A stretch of 64,000 nucleotides of DNA from Marinobacter sediminum. GTDB taxonomy: Bacteria; Pseudomonadota; Gammaproteobacteria; Pseudomonadales; Oleiphilaceae. The notes beneath the pieces are model-generated. The model saw only the letters and a program-made list of their open reading frames with translations, did not search any database and was not told the DNA's origin. Both the position numbers and the translations under genes were made by a program. This document shows, piece by piece, positions 25,248 to 33,511 of this stretch. The stretch lies in the NCBI RefSeq assembly GCF_023657445.1, contig NZ_JAGTWY010000001.1:3410001-3474000 (forward strand), read 5' to 3'. The stretch's first letter is position 1; every line of letters begins with the position of its first letter.

Positions 25248-25808
25248 ATGAAAATAGCGGTTTATTGTGGTTCCCGGTCTGGAAACGATTCCCTCTATGC
25301 GGATAAAGCCAGCGAACTGGGGCGGTTCTTCGGTGATAATGGCGTTGATCTGGTATTTGGTGGTGGCCATGTTGGCCTGATGGGCATCGTTGCTGATGCC
25401 GTTCTGGCCGCTGGTGGCAAGGTCTACGGCGTAATCCCGGAACACCTGCGGGATCGTGAGCTGGCCCATAGCGGTCTGACCGAACTGTACGTAGTGAAGG
25501 ATATGCACGAGCGCAAGGCCAGGATGGCGGAGCTCGCGGACGGCTTTGTTGCCCTGCCCGGTGGCATAGGTACCCTTGAAGAAATCTTCGAGGCCTGGAC
25601 CTGGGGCCAGCTGGGATTTCATCACAAGCCCTGTGCTCTTTATAACGTGAACGGCTTCTACAAACCGTTGCTGGACATGGTAAGAACCATGGAAGCAGCC
25701 GGGTTCATGAAACAGGAATACATTGACATGCTCGTTCTCGCGGAAACGCCCGAGCAACTGGTTGAGGGTTTCAGAAACTACACCCCACCCCACGAAAAAT
25801 GGACCTGA
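25248..25808 (+). CDS. LOG family protein (cytokinin-type nucleotide 5'-monophosphate phosphoribohydrolase)
   Basis: 186 residues from MKIAVYCGSR. The family motifs PGGIGTLEEIFEAWTW and the GGGHVGLMG loop are present. LOG proteins hydrolyse adenosine-type or other nucleoside 5'-monophosphates to base and ribose phosphate. GAGACGGAA precedes the ATG at 25248; an upstream in-frame start at 25224 is possible. Divergent from the NosR-like gene. Confidence 0.93.
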   Translation: MKIAVYCGSRSGNDSLYADKASELGRFFGDNGVDLVFGGGHVGLMGIVADAVLAAGGKVYGVIPEHLRDRELAHSGLTELYVVKDMHERKARMAELADGFVALPGGIGTLEEIFEAWTWGQLGFHHKPCALYNVNGFYKPLLDMVRTMEAAGFMKQEYIDMLVLAETPEQLVEGFRNYTPPHEKWT

Positions 25809-25844
25809 GTGATGCACCGGAAGTGCCGATAAGGACGGCTCGGA

Positions 25845-26033
25845 ATGCAGGAACTTGTTGAGGGCGCTGGGGCTGTCGTTTGGGGGCCTCTGACCATGGC
25901 ATTCGATGCCGCCGTTCCGGGTCTTGGTAAGCTGGCGGTGCCGAACCTGATCGCCATCCTGCTGCTTTCACCACTGGTAGTCCGGCTCTCCCGTGATTAT
26001 TTCCTTCGCCGGACTGCGGAGGCGGCGCTCTAA
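25845..26033 (+). pseudogene. 62-aa fragment resembling the C-terminus of an AGCS alanine/sodium symporter
   Basis: The sequence ending KLAVPNLIAILLLSPLVVRL followed by SRDYF looks like the last membrane helix and tail of AlsT/AGCS family symporters, which normally have about 450 residues. An in-frame stop lies 15 bases before the ATG, and nothing upstream continues the family. An AGGA site exists, so it might also be a real small membrane protein. It sits 36 bases after the LOG gene on the same strand. Confidence 0.45.
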
Positions 26034-26050
26034 AACGCCGCTTCCGCTTA

Positions 26051-26074
26051 AGTGAACCTGCGGCCAGGTTCACT
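26051..26074. terminator. Hairpin between convergent genes
   Basis: AGTGAACCTG, loop CGGC, CAGGTTCACT: a perfect 10-bp stem, followed on the plus strand by GGTTTT. It overlaps the last codon of the minus-strand small gene and probably ends plus-strand transcription from the LOG unit. Confidence 0.7.
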
Positions 26075-26246
26075 GGTTTTCATCACGTGCCTTTTGCAGC
26101 TTTTCCAGCTTTTCGTGCAGCAGTGCTTCCAGCTTGATCAGCTGTTCCCGGTTCTTTTCGTTGGGTTTGTTGGTATACAGATTGACATAGGTCTCGGTGA
26201 CCTGGGTGAGGATCGGGTGGAGTTTTTTGTAGTCTTCTTCGGCCAT
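26070..26246 (-). CDS. Small conserved hypothetical protein, 58 aa
   Basis: Starts MAEEDYKKLHPILTQVTE and is highly charged with a predicted helical, coiled-coil-like C-terminal half (EQLIKLEALLHEKLEKLQKA). An AAAGGAG site lies upstream of the ATG at 26246, which is why the longer in-frame version is not chosen. Function unknown. Confidence 0.7.
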   Translation of the reverse strand: MAEEDYKKLHPILTQVTETYVNLYTNKPNEKNREQLIKLEALLHEKLEKLQKARDENQ

Positions 26247-26319
26247 GGTCAGTCTCCTTTCGTTTATGGTCATCATTACTGTAACTATGGATCATCCTGT
26301 CCATTGATCAAGGGGTGGT

Positions 26320-27069
26320 TTACAGACGAGATACTTTGGCCATCAACCGTCGCCAGTCGATAGGTAGTTGTTTTTCCAGTTCGCTCAGCAGAGGATCTCT
26401 GGCGTGCATGGCTTCGAAAGGTCTTTTGCTGGCGTAAATGACCGTATTGTTGCTCTTGCTCCTGAACATCAGGACGACCGAAAAATGCTTTTTGATCTGC
26501 CGGAAATAGGGCCCCTCCGGATCGGGCGAGCGGTGATAGTTCAGGGCCAACCAGCCACCGGGGCTGAGCACCCGGCTGCAGTGATCAATGAACATTCGCT
26601 GGGCCTGGGCCGGGCTCATGCGGTCTGCGTTGTAAAGATCCGCCAGGATCAGGTCCGTGCTTGCCTCGGGCATTTGCTCCAGGGCTACCCGGGCGTCGGC
26701 GACGGTGACAGTCAGTCGGTCACTTTCCGGCAGGTCGAAGAACTCCCGGGAAACGTCCAGCACGGCTTGCCGTAACTCCACCGCATGGACGTGGCACTCC
26801 GGGTAAAGGTGATGGAAAGCGCTGGCCATGACACCTCCGCCAAGCCCCAGGATAGTCACGTGCCCGGGTTTTTTGAACGCTGCCGGTAGCATCATGGCCC
26901 GGTTGTATTCGTGGACGGGCAGGTACGGCCAGCGCCGGTCAATCTTGCTCTGTTCGAAGATCGAATTGAAGGTCAGGACCCGGTGTTTGCGGTAATCGAC
27001 CACCAGAATACTGCCGAGTGAATCGCGGGTGTGGTGAACAATCTCTCCCTGGTTGAACACGGCGATCAT
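26320..27069 (-). CDS. Spermidine synthase-like methyltransferase-fold protein
   Basis: 249 residues with the spermidine synthase Rossmann core: VTILGLGGGVMASAFHH (nucleoside-binding Gly loop), the acidic HAVELRQAVLDV, DARVALEQM and LILADLYNADR. It lacks the full N-terminal beta domain of true SpeE, so the substrate is uncertain; many such short proteins are annotated only as spermidine synthase-like. It overlaps the upstream ankyrin gene by four bases (ATGA), indicating coupling. Confidence 0.8.
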   Translation of the reverse strand: MIAVFNQGEIVHHTRDSLGSILVVDYRKHRVLTFNSIFEQSKIDRRWPYLPVHEYNRAMMLPAAFKKPGHVTILGLGGGVMASAFHHLYPECHVHAVELRQAVLDVSREFFDLPESDRLTVTVADARVALEQMPEASTDLILADLYNADRMSPAQAQRMFIDHCSRVLSPGGWLALNYHRSPDPEGPYFRQIKKHFSVVLMFRSKSNNTVIYASKRPFEAMHARDPLLSELEKQLPIDWRRLMAKVSRL

Positions 27070-27497
27070 TGGCTCAGCTTGGTGATCGCATCCTCTGCAC
27101 CCATGGTCTTCGCATGGCTGAGTGCCGTGTTGCCGTCTGCGTCAGATACTTCCGGGTCGGCGCCCGCTTCCAGCAGCTGGTCAATGATATCTCCGCGATT
27201 GTGTCTGGCGGCCATCATCAGCGGTGTTTCCTGTTGGTTGTTGGCCAGGTCCGGGCTTGCGCCCTTTTCAAGCAGCATTCGGACGGCTTCCCTGTGGCCG
27301 TTGCAGCTTGCGAGCATGAGCAGGCTGTCTCCTTCACTGGTGCGTATATCTACCGGCACACCCGCTTCCAGCAATGGGTGAAGCATGGTAGTACCGCCGT
27401 TCCGGGCCAGTTCAAAGATGCCCCTGGCAAAGGCGATAGCGTCTTCATCCTGTTGGTTCTCGGGCTGTTGTGGCTGGCCGGGTTTCTGGTCGCTCAT
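27066..27497 (-). CDS. Ankyrin repeat protein
   Basis: 143 residues with three to four ankyrin repeats (about 30-140): HPLLEAGVPVDIRTSEGDS, LMLASCNGHREAVRMLLEKG, LMMAARHNRGDIIDQLLEAG and a final half repeat. No signal peptide, so a cytoplasmic protein-protein adaptor is likely. Coupled by a 4-base overlap to the spermidine synthase-like gene. The N-terminus is Gln-rich. Confidence 0.9.
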   Translation of the reverse strand: MSDQKPGQPQQPENQQDEDAIAFARGIFELARNGGTTMLHPLLEAGVPVDIRTSEGDSLLMLASCNGHREAVRMLLEKGASPDLANNQQETPLMMAARHNRGDIIDQLLEAGADPEVSDADGNTALSHAKTMGAEDAITKLSQ

Positions 27498-27672
27498 GGT
27501 GGCTCCGTGGACAGTGAGTTGTCGGGTGTGTGCGAGTGTACGTTCAGATACACCCTGTCTGCTAATCTGGACAGAGGCACAAGACCACTGTTAAAACCTT
27601 TGTATCACAGATCTGGTTTGTTCCAGAGACAGGTAACAAGACAATAGCCAACGACTTACAGGAGGCAGCGGC

Positions 27673-28296
27673 GTGAAGCTAGATGTTCGAGGTATTGAAG
27701 AGGGTCAGCCAATTTCGGAGAAGTTCGCATTTGGCGTCTACAACGAAGAAGATCACATGAGTTTCGGGCCTAACCGTAACCCCGAAATCATCTGGGAAGC
27801 TGCGCCAGAAGGTACCAGAAGCTTTGTGGTGATGGTGTTTGATCCGGATGTGCCCAGTGTGGCAGATAATGTGAACCAGGAAGGTAAAACCGTGTCTGCG
27901 GACGTGCCGAGAGTGGATTTTTTCCACTGCCTTCTGGTGGATATACCCGCCAACATCAGCCGCATTCCCGAGGGTGAGGACAGCGATGGTGTGATTCCCA
28001 AGGGTAAAGAGCCAGGCCCGGGCCCCATCGGCATTCGCGGTGTGAACAATTACACCCAGTTCCTTGCCGGCAATCCGGATATGGCTGGAACCTATGGCGG
28101 TTATGATGGCCCCTGCCCGCCCTGGAATGACGAGATTATTCACCACTACCATTTCGAAGTACATGCACTTGATGTGGACAGCCTTGGCCTCAAAGGCGAG
28201 TTCGACGGCAATGATGTCCGGGAAGCCATGGCCGGGCATGTATTGGCGAGTGCCCGGGTGACGGGAACCTACACTCTCAATCCGGAACTGCGTTAA
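27673..28296 (+). CDS. YbhB/YbcL-type PEBP (Raf kinase inhibitor-like) protein
   Basis: 207 residues with a GTG start placed nine bases after AGGAGG. PEBP signatures include VMVFDPDVPS, the FHCLLVDIPA segment and the His-rich ligand pocket YGGYDGPCPPWNDEIIHHYHF. No signal peptide. Bacterial PEBP homologues bind small phosphates or lipids; the precise role is unknown. Confidence 0.92.
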   Translation: MKLDVRGIEEGQPISEKFAFGVYNEEDHMSFGPNRNPEIIWEAAPEGTRSFVVMVFDPDVPSVADNVNQEGKTVSADVPRVDFFHCLLVDIPANISRIPEGEDSDGVIPKGKEPGPGPIGIRGVNNYTQFLAGNPDMAGTYGGYDGPCPPWNDEIIHHYHFEVHALDVDSLGLKGEFDGNDVREAMAGHVLASARVTGTYTLNPELR

Positions 28297-28489
28297 TTCA
28301 TTAGCAATAGCTTGCTGATAGCCACGTTATTGCCGGAGCCATCTCACCCCGGTTCCGGGAAATAGCCCGGCAGTTCGTGAAGGCGTTCGGTGCACCGGTC
28401 TGGAGCTCTCTGCGGTGTCCAAACTGGCCGTAAAACAGCCGGGAGAGCACCAGGAGGTCTGAGATTCCATCCGGGGCGTTGCGGAGAGA

Positions 28490-28521
28490 CCCGGCCGGGG
28501 CTTGTTATCTTGCCGGCCGGG
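28490..28521. terminator. GC-rich hairpin downstream of the 50-aa gene
   Basis: CCCGGCCGG (28490-28498) pairs with CCGGCCGGG (28513-28521), a 9-bp stem with a 14-base loop, 22 bases past the stop of the minus-strand small gene. There is no T run, so termination is only possible. Confidence 0.55.
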
Positions 28522-28542
28522 TTCGTTTAGCAGGTCAATCGG

Positions 28543-28695
28543 TTAGCTGGATGATCCCCTGTTGTCCTTTGCCATGCTATGGACACTCGCCGGATGGTTT
28601 CCGGCTTCCATGTCGTCGATACTTACTCCTTCTGCGTGGGCTGTTGCTCCCAATGCGAAGGCGAAAAGAGCGCTTATCAGTGTCAGGGTTTTCAT
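28543..28695 (-). CDS. Small secreted protein, 50 aa
   Basis: An AGAGGA site precedes the ATG at 28695. The protein begins with a clean Sec signal peptide (MKTLTLISALFAFALG followed by ATAHA, predicted cleavage before EGVSID), leaving a polar mature peptide of about 29 residues with DDMEAGNHPASVHSMAKDN and a Ser-rich end. A GC-rich hairpin follows. Function unknown; too short for most gene-calling cutoffs. Confidence 0.65.
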   Translation of the reverse strand: MKTLTLISALFAFALGATAHAEGVSIDDMEAGNHPASVHSMAKDNRGSSS

Positions 28696-28840
28696 GATTC
28701 TGTCCTCTTCGTTGGTAACGGCCGTCCCCCTTTTGCCGTGGCTTGAGCCAAAGGAGGTGGCTTTCGCTATTTGGACACGCGATCCAACGAAGGATTACAG
28801 ATTATTTGCAGGTCAAAGTTGAGTCGGTTATGACGAAACG

Positions 28841-29443
28841 TCATTTGGCGCTGTAGGCGTCAAGAATCTGTGCCATGTCGTTGCCCAGCGCTTCCAGGTC
28901 TGCAGCAGAGAGGTTTCGCTCCGCAATTGAACGCAGGCCCATGATCTGACTCTGTAGCAGTCGGGCCAGACGGCTGCAATCCGTTGACTCTTTCAGTTCG
29001 CCCCGTCGTTTAGCCTCTTCCAACAGTTCCGAGAATGATTGCTCTATTGCGCCCAGGATTTCCCGGGCCTGGTCTGAATGCCCCGTGTGTGTATTGCTCG
29101 ACTCCAGCAGGGTTTTAACGATGAGACAGGCTCGGGACGGCACGTCCTCACTGTCGGTACAGCCATTTGCGATTTTCCGGAGGTAGTCTTTGAGCCCGCT
29201 CAGAATGGAATCGTAATGGGTCATATGCTCGGCCAACTCTCTGCCGCCGGCCTCGGCATAGCGGACCAGGGCCTCGGAATAGAGGCCATCCTTGCTGCCG
29301 AAGGTAGCGTAGATACTGCCGGGGCGCATATCCAGAGCTTGCTCAATCTGTTTCATTGAGCTGCCGTGATAGCCCCTCTTCCAGAACAGGCCAATGGCCT
29401 CGCCGAGAGCAGCTTCCCGATCAAAACTGGGACTTCTGGCCAT
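28841..29443 (-). CDS. TetR/AcrR-family transcriptional regulator
   Basis: 200 residues from MARSPSFDREAALGEAIGLF. N-terminal TetR helix-turn-helix with SSMKQIEQALDMRPGSIYATFGSKDGLY, then a ligand domain of all-helical type. Divergent from a carboxymuconolactone decarboxylase-family gene, with two near-identical palindromes between the two. It probably represses both that gene and itself; an electrophile or oxidant ligand is plausible by analogy with NemR/AcuR-type members. Confidence 0.92.
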   Translation of the reverse strand: MARSPSFDREAALGEAIGLFWKRGYHGSSMKQIEQALDMRPGSIYATFGSKDGLYSEALVRYAEAGGRELAEHMTHYDSILSGLKDYLRKIANGCTDSEDVPSRACLIVKTLLESSNTHTGHSDQAREILGAIEQSFSELLEEAKRRGELKESTDCSRLARLLQSQIMGLRSIAERNLSAADLEALGNDMAQILDAYSAK

Positions 29444-29489
29444 GAGTGTCACCGTTGATTGCGATTTTGAATGTCCACTCAATTATATC

Positions 29490-29508
29490 TTGAATGATCG
29501 TTCATTAA
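29490..29508. promoter_or_regulatory. TetR operator, copy 1
   Basis: TTGAATGATCGTTCATTAA, a nearly perfect palindrome (TGAAyGATCrTTCA core), differs from copy 2 by one base. Located between the divergent TetR and CMD genes. Confidence 0.75.
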
Positions 29509-29528
29509 CAGATAGGGTTAAGGAGTAC

Positions 29529-29547
29529 TTGAATGATCGCTCATTAA
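29529..29547. promoter_or_regulatory. TetR operator, copy 2
   Basis: TTGAATGATCGCTCATTAA lies immediately before the GGAGG ribosome site of the CMD gene, so bound repressor would block transcription. Centre-to-centre distance to copy 1 is 39 bases, close to four helical turns. Confidence 0.75.
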
Positions 29548-29560
29548 TTTGGAGGTACAC

Positions 29561-30115
29561 ATGGCGGAATTTAAAAAACACGATATGAACACCGCGCCGG
29601 AAGGCGCAAAGCCTTTGCTGGAAAACTCACAGAAAAACATGGGCAGGATTCCGGGGCTTCATGGGATTATGGCAGAATCACCCCAGTTGCTTGAGGGATA
29701 CCAGAAGCTGCATCAGCTAGTGCTGGAAACCAGCTTCGACAACGACGAGAAAACCGTGGTCTGGCAGACCATCAACGTTGAGAACGCCTGCCATTACTGT
29801 GTGCCGGCACACACCGGGATTGCGAAAATGATGGGCGTGTCCGACGACATTATCAATCCTTTGCGGGATGAAACGCCTCTGCCCAGCGAAAAACTGGAAG
29901 CTTTGCGGACCTTCACGCTGGCCGTTATGAACAAACAGGGCAACGTCAGCCAGGAAGACATGGCCGCATTCTTCGAGGCCGGTTACAACAACCGCCAGGT
30001 GTTGGAGGTGATTCTGGTGTTGTCACAGAAAGTGATCAGTAACTACGTCAACCATATCGCCGAAACGCCGGTCGACGAGCCCTTTAAAAAGTTTGCCTGG
30101 AGCAAGAACCAGTAA
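29561..30115 (+). CDS. Carboxymuconolactone decarboxylase / AhpD-like protein
   Basis: 184 residues. The CMD/AhpD active-site motif is visible in NACHYCVPAHTGIAKMMG (Cys-x2-Cys ... His). Such proteins act as alkylhydroperoxidase-type thiol peroxidases or decarboxylases. GGAGG sits directly upstream. The twin TetR operators at the promoter and the divergent regulator suggest induction by an organic or oxidative stressor. A 9-bp-stem hairpin follows the stop. Confidence 0.9.
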   Translation: MAEFKKHDMNTAPEGAKPLLENSQKNMGRIPGLHGIMAESPQLLEGYQKLHQLVLETSFDNDEKTVVWQTINVENACHYCVPAHTGIAKMMGVSDDIINPLRDETPLPSEKLEALRTFTLAVMNKQGNVSQEDMAAFFEAGYNNRQVLEVILVLSQKVISNYVNHIAETPVDEPFKKFAWSKNQ

Positions 30116-30123
30116 TGGCCTCA

Positions 30124-30153
30124 CAGACCGCGTGGGAAGTTCCGCGCGGTCTG
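30124..30153. terminator. Hairpin after the CMD gene
   Basis: CAGACCGCG (30124-30132) pairs with CGCGGTCTG (30145-30153). The stem is nine perfect pairs; the T run that would make it a classical terminator is missing. Confidence 0.55.
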
Positions 30154-30204
30154 CAAATTCTCACCGACTCTTCCTGCCTCCCACCTGACGGGTACAATAA
30201 CCCG

Positions 30205-30897
30205 ATGAACCGTTCAAAATGGGTTTTCCGTCTTTCCGTGCTGGTTATCGTCGCGCTCGTGATGGCTGTGATCTGGCTGGTGCTTCGCCAACTGGGTATG
30301 CCAGCGAGTCTGGCGCCCGTAGCGCTGTCTGAATGGCTGAATCAACAGGGTATGTTCGGACCAGTGCTTCTGATGCTGATGATGATCCTCGCAGTGGTTG
30401 TCGGGCCAATCCCCACTCTTCCTGTCAGTGCAGCCGCAGGGCTCGTTTTCGGCATGTTTACGGGAACCGCGATCGCGGTCGTGGGCGCCCTCTCGGGATC
30501 CATTATTGCGTTTTACCTGGCGCGGATCCTGGGGCGTGAAGCGATTCGATGCAAGCTCGCTGATAACCCGGTGTTCTCAGCCCAGGGGTCCCAGCGCTTT
30601 CTGTTTGTAGCGGTTATGTTGACGCGTTTGATCCCGCTCTTTTCGTTTGCCCTGATCAGTTATGCCGCCGGTGTCACGGCGATCTCTCTCTGGCGTTATG
30701 CGCTCGCGACAACCGTTGGCATGCTACCCATGACCTTCGTGTTTGCCGGACTGGGCAACAGCTTTGAACTCAATCCGATGCTGACGGTTGTGGCCGCGGT
30801 TTTCATCCTGGTGGTTATGAGTACGTTACCCCTGTACCTCAGCAGACGTCCCCACTCCCGGCTGGCCCGCTGGCTGCACCTGAATGCTGAAGCCTGA
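30205..30897 (+). CDS. TVP38/TMEM64 (DedA-superfamily) membrane protein
   Basis: 230 residues from MNRSKWVFRLSVLV. Five to six hydrophobic segments with the VTT/DedA-fold signature GPIPTLPVSAAAGLVFG ... GALSGSIIAFYLARILGR and a second LTRLIPLFSFALISYAAG. A longer in-frame start at 30115 would run through the hairpin region and is not preferred. DedA-superfamily members act in membrane lipid scrambling or transport. A second TVP38 domain is found at 42377 as a fusion. Confidence 0.85.
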   Translation: MNRSKWVFRLSVLVIVALVMAVIWLVLRQLGMPASLAPVALSEWLNQQGMFGPVLLMLMMILAVVVGPIPTLPVSAAAGLVFGMFTGTAIAVVGALSGSIIAFYLARILGREAIRCKLADNPVFSAQGSQRFLFVAVMLTRLIPLFSFALISYAAGVTAISLWRYALATTVGMLPMTFVFAGLGNSFELNPMLTVVAAVFILVVMSTLPLYLSRRPHSRLARWLHLNAEA

Positions 30898-31308
30898 GGT
30901 TTCAGCCATTGTCTGTGTAACAGAACGGCGTTGTCCTGGTCTGTAGTCATGATTCTCAATTGTTACCGATCTGACTGACCTTGGAGTGATTATGCGTGGT
31001 TATGGATTCGTGTCAGGCGTTCTTGCCCTGTCCACTTTGCCTTGAACTGTGCTCTCTCAATCGGCCTGCTAACGCCGGGTGGCAGATCTCGACTGATGTG
31101 AAAACCGGGACTGGTGTACTTCCCGGAAAAAGTGGCGAGGATGGATCCCGCTACTGCTGGCGGTCCGTTACAGAGGGGCGCGCATTTAGTAATGGACATT
31201 TTTTTGATTTGCATAGATTAAAAGAGAATAGTAGGGAGTCTATGCATAACCAATTTAAAAATCGATAATGATTCAGTCAAAAATGAACTCCAAGTTGGAG
31301 ATGATTCC
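30898..31308. other. 411-base intergenic region with degraded coding traces
   Basis: A well-spaced TTGGAG site leads into a signal-peptide-like start (MRGYGFVSGVLALSTLP) at 30992 that stops after 17 codons, and other frames continue without recognisable similarity, which suggests decay of a small exported protein gene. The right half is AT-rich. TGCATAGA (31210-31217) and TCTATGCA (31239-31246) form an 8-bp inverted repeat 60 bases before the rhodanese gene, a possible regulator site. Confidence 0.4.
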
Positions 31309-32268
31309 ATGAATCGTTTAACGACATTGTTTGTCCTGCTGATGTTTAGTGCGTTTTGCTATGGAGCAGAGCCGGGAGTCCCTGCCCTGGTGGATGCCCG
31401 ATGGCTCAATGAGCGCCTGGACGAGGAAAAGATTGTAGTGCTGGATGTGCGCTCGGGCATTGATAACGGCGGTGACCGTAGCAGCTTCCAGCAGGGCCAT
31501 ATTCCCGGTTCTGTTTACAGCAGTTATACCAATGATGGCTGGCGGGAAAGTCGGGACGGTGTGACCGGTCTGATGCCCCCGCTCCGCTCCCTGGAGCGCC
31601 TGATTGGCAGCCTGGGGATTACCAACAGCAATACCGTCGTTCTGGTTCCGGCCGGCACTGGCGTCACCGACTTCGGCAGTGCCGCCCGGGTCTACTGGAC
31701 CTTCAAGGTACTGGGGCATGAGTCAGTCACCATCCTGAATGGCGGCCTTGCCGGGTGGAAAGCTGCGGGCTATGAGGTTGCCGAGGGCGAGGGTGCGCGA
31801 TTGCCGGTGGCACAATTCGACGCTGAGCTTCAGGATCGTCTGATTGCCAGCCTGGAAGAAGTCGAGGCCGCCCGGGAAACCCAGGCGCAGCTCGTGGACG
31901 CCCGCCCTGTGGATTATTTCCGTGGCGAGACCAAGTCCCCGGCCGCCAAAGCACCCGGCACCATTCCCGGATCGAAGAATCTGCCTCATCACTCGTTTAT
32001 CAATCAGCAAAATCAGGTGTTTTACCTGAACCGGGAAGTTATCACCGAGAAGGTTAACGCCGTGGAGCTGGACCCCCAGGCCCGGACAATCTCCTTTTGC
32101 AATACCGGTCACTGGGCGGCCACGGACTGGTTCGTGCTGAGCGAACTGGCGGGCTTCCAGGAGGTTGCACTTTACGACGGCTCCATGGCGGAGTGGTCCC
32201 AGGACAGCAATCGTCCGCTCCAGGTTGCCAGAAAAGGATTGGGTAAACTCCTGGACCTGTTTAACTGA
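31309..32268 (+). CDS. Periplasmic two-domain rhodanese (sulfurtransferase)
   Basis: 319 residues with a signal peptide (LTTLFVLLMFSAFCYG-A). Two rhodanese domains: the N-terminal one (about 25-155) has Ala in place of the active Cys (VPAGTGVTDFG), the C-terminal one (about 170-300) keeps the catalytic loop FCNTGHWAAT. It would transfer sulfane sulfur from thiosulfate or similar in the periplasm. It is 11 bases upstream of a YeeE/YedE thiosulfate transporter gene, so together they form a thiosulfate or persulfide uptake unit. Confidence 0.93.
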   Translation: MNRLTTLFVLLMFSAFCYGAEPGVPALVDARWLNERLDEEKIVVLDVRSGIDNGGDRSSFQQGHIPGSVYSSYTNDGWRESRDGVTGLMPPLRSLERLIGSLGITNSNTVVLVPAGTGVTDFGSAARVYWTFKVLGHESVTILNGGLAGWKAAGYEVAEGEGARLPVAQFDAELQDRLIASLEEVEAARETQAQLVDARPVDYFRGETKSPAAKAPGTIPGSKNLPHHSFINQQNQVFYLNREVITEKVNAVELDPQARTISFCNTGHWAATDWFVLSELAGFQEVALYDGSMAEWSQDSNRPLQVARKGLGKLLDLFN

Positions 32269-32279
32269 CTGGAGACGTA

Positions 32280-33494
32280 ATGACTGATTCCGCTGTTCTC
32301 CGTTCCGGTCTTCAACAACCGGCCTGGCAGGTGGACCGCTTTATTGTTTCCACGGCCCTGTTTGGTCTTGCCCTGCTGGGGGGGCTGATCTGGCTGGAGA
32401 CGGCCCCGTTCATGGTGGCGCTGTTTGTCTTGGGCACGGTGCTTGGCATGGCGCTCTACCACGGCGCTTTCGGCTTTACTGCCGGCTGGCGCAACCTTGT
32501 GGTCAACAGGCGCGGTGCCGGCATGCGGGCCCAGTTGCTGCTGTTCGCAGTGACGTCTGTGATCATGGTGCCCATGCTGCACAGTGGCCAGGAGGGTCTG
32601 GTGGGTGCGGTGGCACCGGTAGGCACCTCCCTGGTTGTAGGCTCTTTCCTGTTCGGTATTGGTATGCAATTGGGCGGTGGCTGTGGCTCCGGCACCCTGT
32701 TTACCGTCGGTGCCGGTAACATACGGATGGTGGTGACGCTGGTGTTCTTTATCGCCGGCGCCGTTCTCGGTTCCATTCACCTGCCCTGGTGGCTGGATCA
32801 GCCTGGGTTCGATCCGGTGCCGCTGGTCAGTACCCTTGGTATCAGTGGTGCCATTATTACCCAGTTTGTTGGGCTGGGGCTCATTGCCTGGTGGGTCAAC
32901 CGCATAGAGCGCAAAACCCATGGCACCGTTGAGCGGGATGAATTGCTCTGGAAAAGCCAGGGGCACGGCGTATTGCGTACCTTGCTCAGCGGCCGCTGGC
33001 CGTTCACCTGGGCGATCCTGATTCTGGCCGCCGGTAATGCCCTCACCCTGGCCATCGGTGGCGCACCCTGGAGTATTACCTTCGCGTTCAACGTATGGGG
33101 TGCCAAGGCCCTGGAAGTGGTTGGCGTCAACATGTCCCAGTTCGAGTTCTGGCAGTGGGATTACCCGGCTATGGCACTGAAGGACTCAGTGCTCACCAAC
33201 ATTCCGTCGGTGATGAACTTCGGATTGCTGCTCGGTGCCATGCTCGCTGCGGGCCTGGCGAACCGGTTCAATGAAGCCAGTCGAAACAGGCCCGAAGGCC
33301 GCCAGTTTCTGGCGGCAGTGGTGGGTGGATTGCTGCTCGGCTATGGTGCCCGGCTGGGCTTTGGCTGCAACATCGGAGCGCTGTTTTCCGGCATTGCCTC
33401 GGCCAGCCTGCACGCCTGGATATGGTTCGCCAGCGCCTTTGTCGGGTCGCTGATTGGTATCCGGCTACGGCCCTGGTTCCGGCTGCCAAACTGA
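32280..33494 (+). CDS. YeeE/YedE (TsuA-like) thiosulfate/sulfur transporter
   Basis: 404 residues with about nine to ten membrane segments. The two family Cys motifs are present: QLGGGCGSGTLFTVG (about 135) and RLGFGCNIGALFSG (about 365), the cysteines through which thiosulfate is passed in TsuA. It follows the rhodanese by 11 bases, consistent with delivery of sulfane sulfur. The next small gene begins within a few bases of its stop. Confidence 0.93.
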   Translation: MTDSAVLRSGLQQPAWQVDRFIVSTALFGLALLGGLIWLETAPFMVALFVLGTVLGMALYHGAFGFTAGWRNLVVNRRGAGMRAQLLLFAVTSVIMVPMLHSGQEGLVGAVAPVGTSLVVGSFLFGIGMQLGGGCGSGTLFTVGAGNIRMVVTLVFFIAGAVLGSIHLPWWLDQPGFDPVPLVSTLGISGAIITQFVGLGLIAWWVNRIERKTHGTVERDELLWKSQGHGVLRTLLSGRWPFTWAILILAAGNALTLAIGGAPWSITFAFNVWGAKALEVVGVNMSQFEFWQWDYPAMALKDSVLTNIPSVMNFGLLLGAMLAAGLANRFNEASRNRPEGRQFLAAVVGGLLLGYGARLGFGCNIGALFSGIASASLHAWIWFASAFVGSLIGIRLRPWFRLPN

Positions 33495-33511
33495 TGGGGG
33501 AATCTGAAACC

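Noticed and set aside
30992..31268. Possible small exported protein gene before the rhodanese
   Set aside because: A good ribosome site leads to only 17 codons, and the continuing frame has no start or family support. Described as intergenic.
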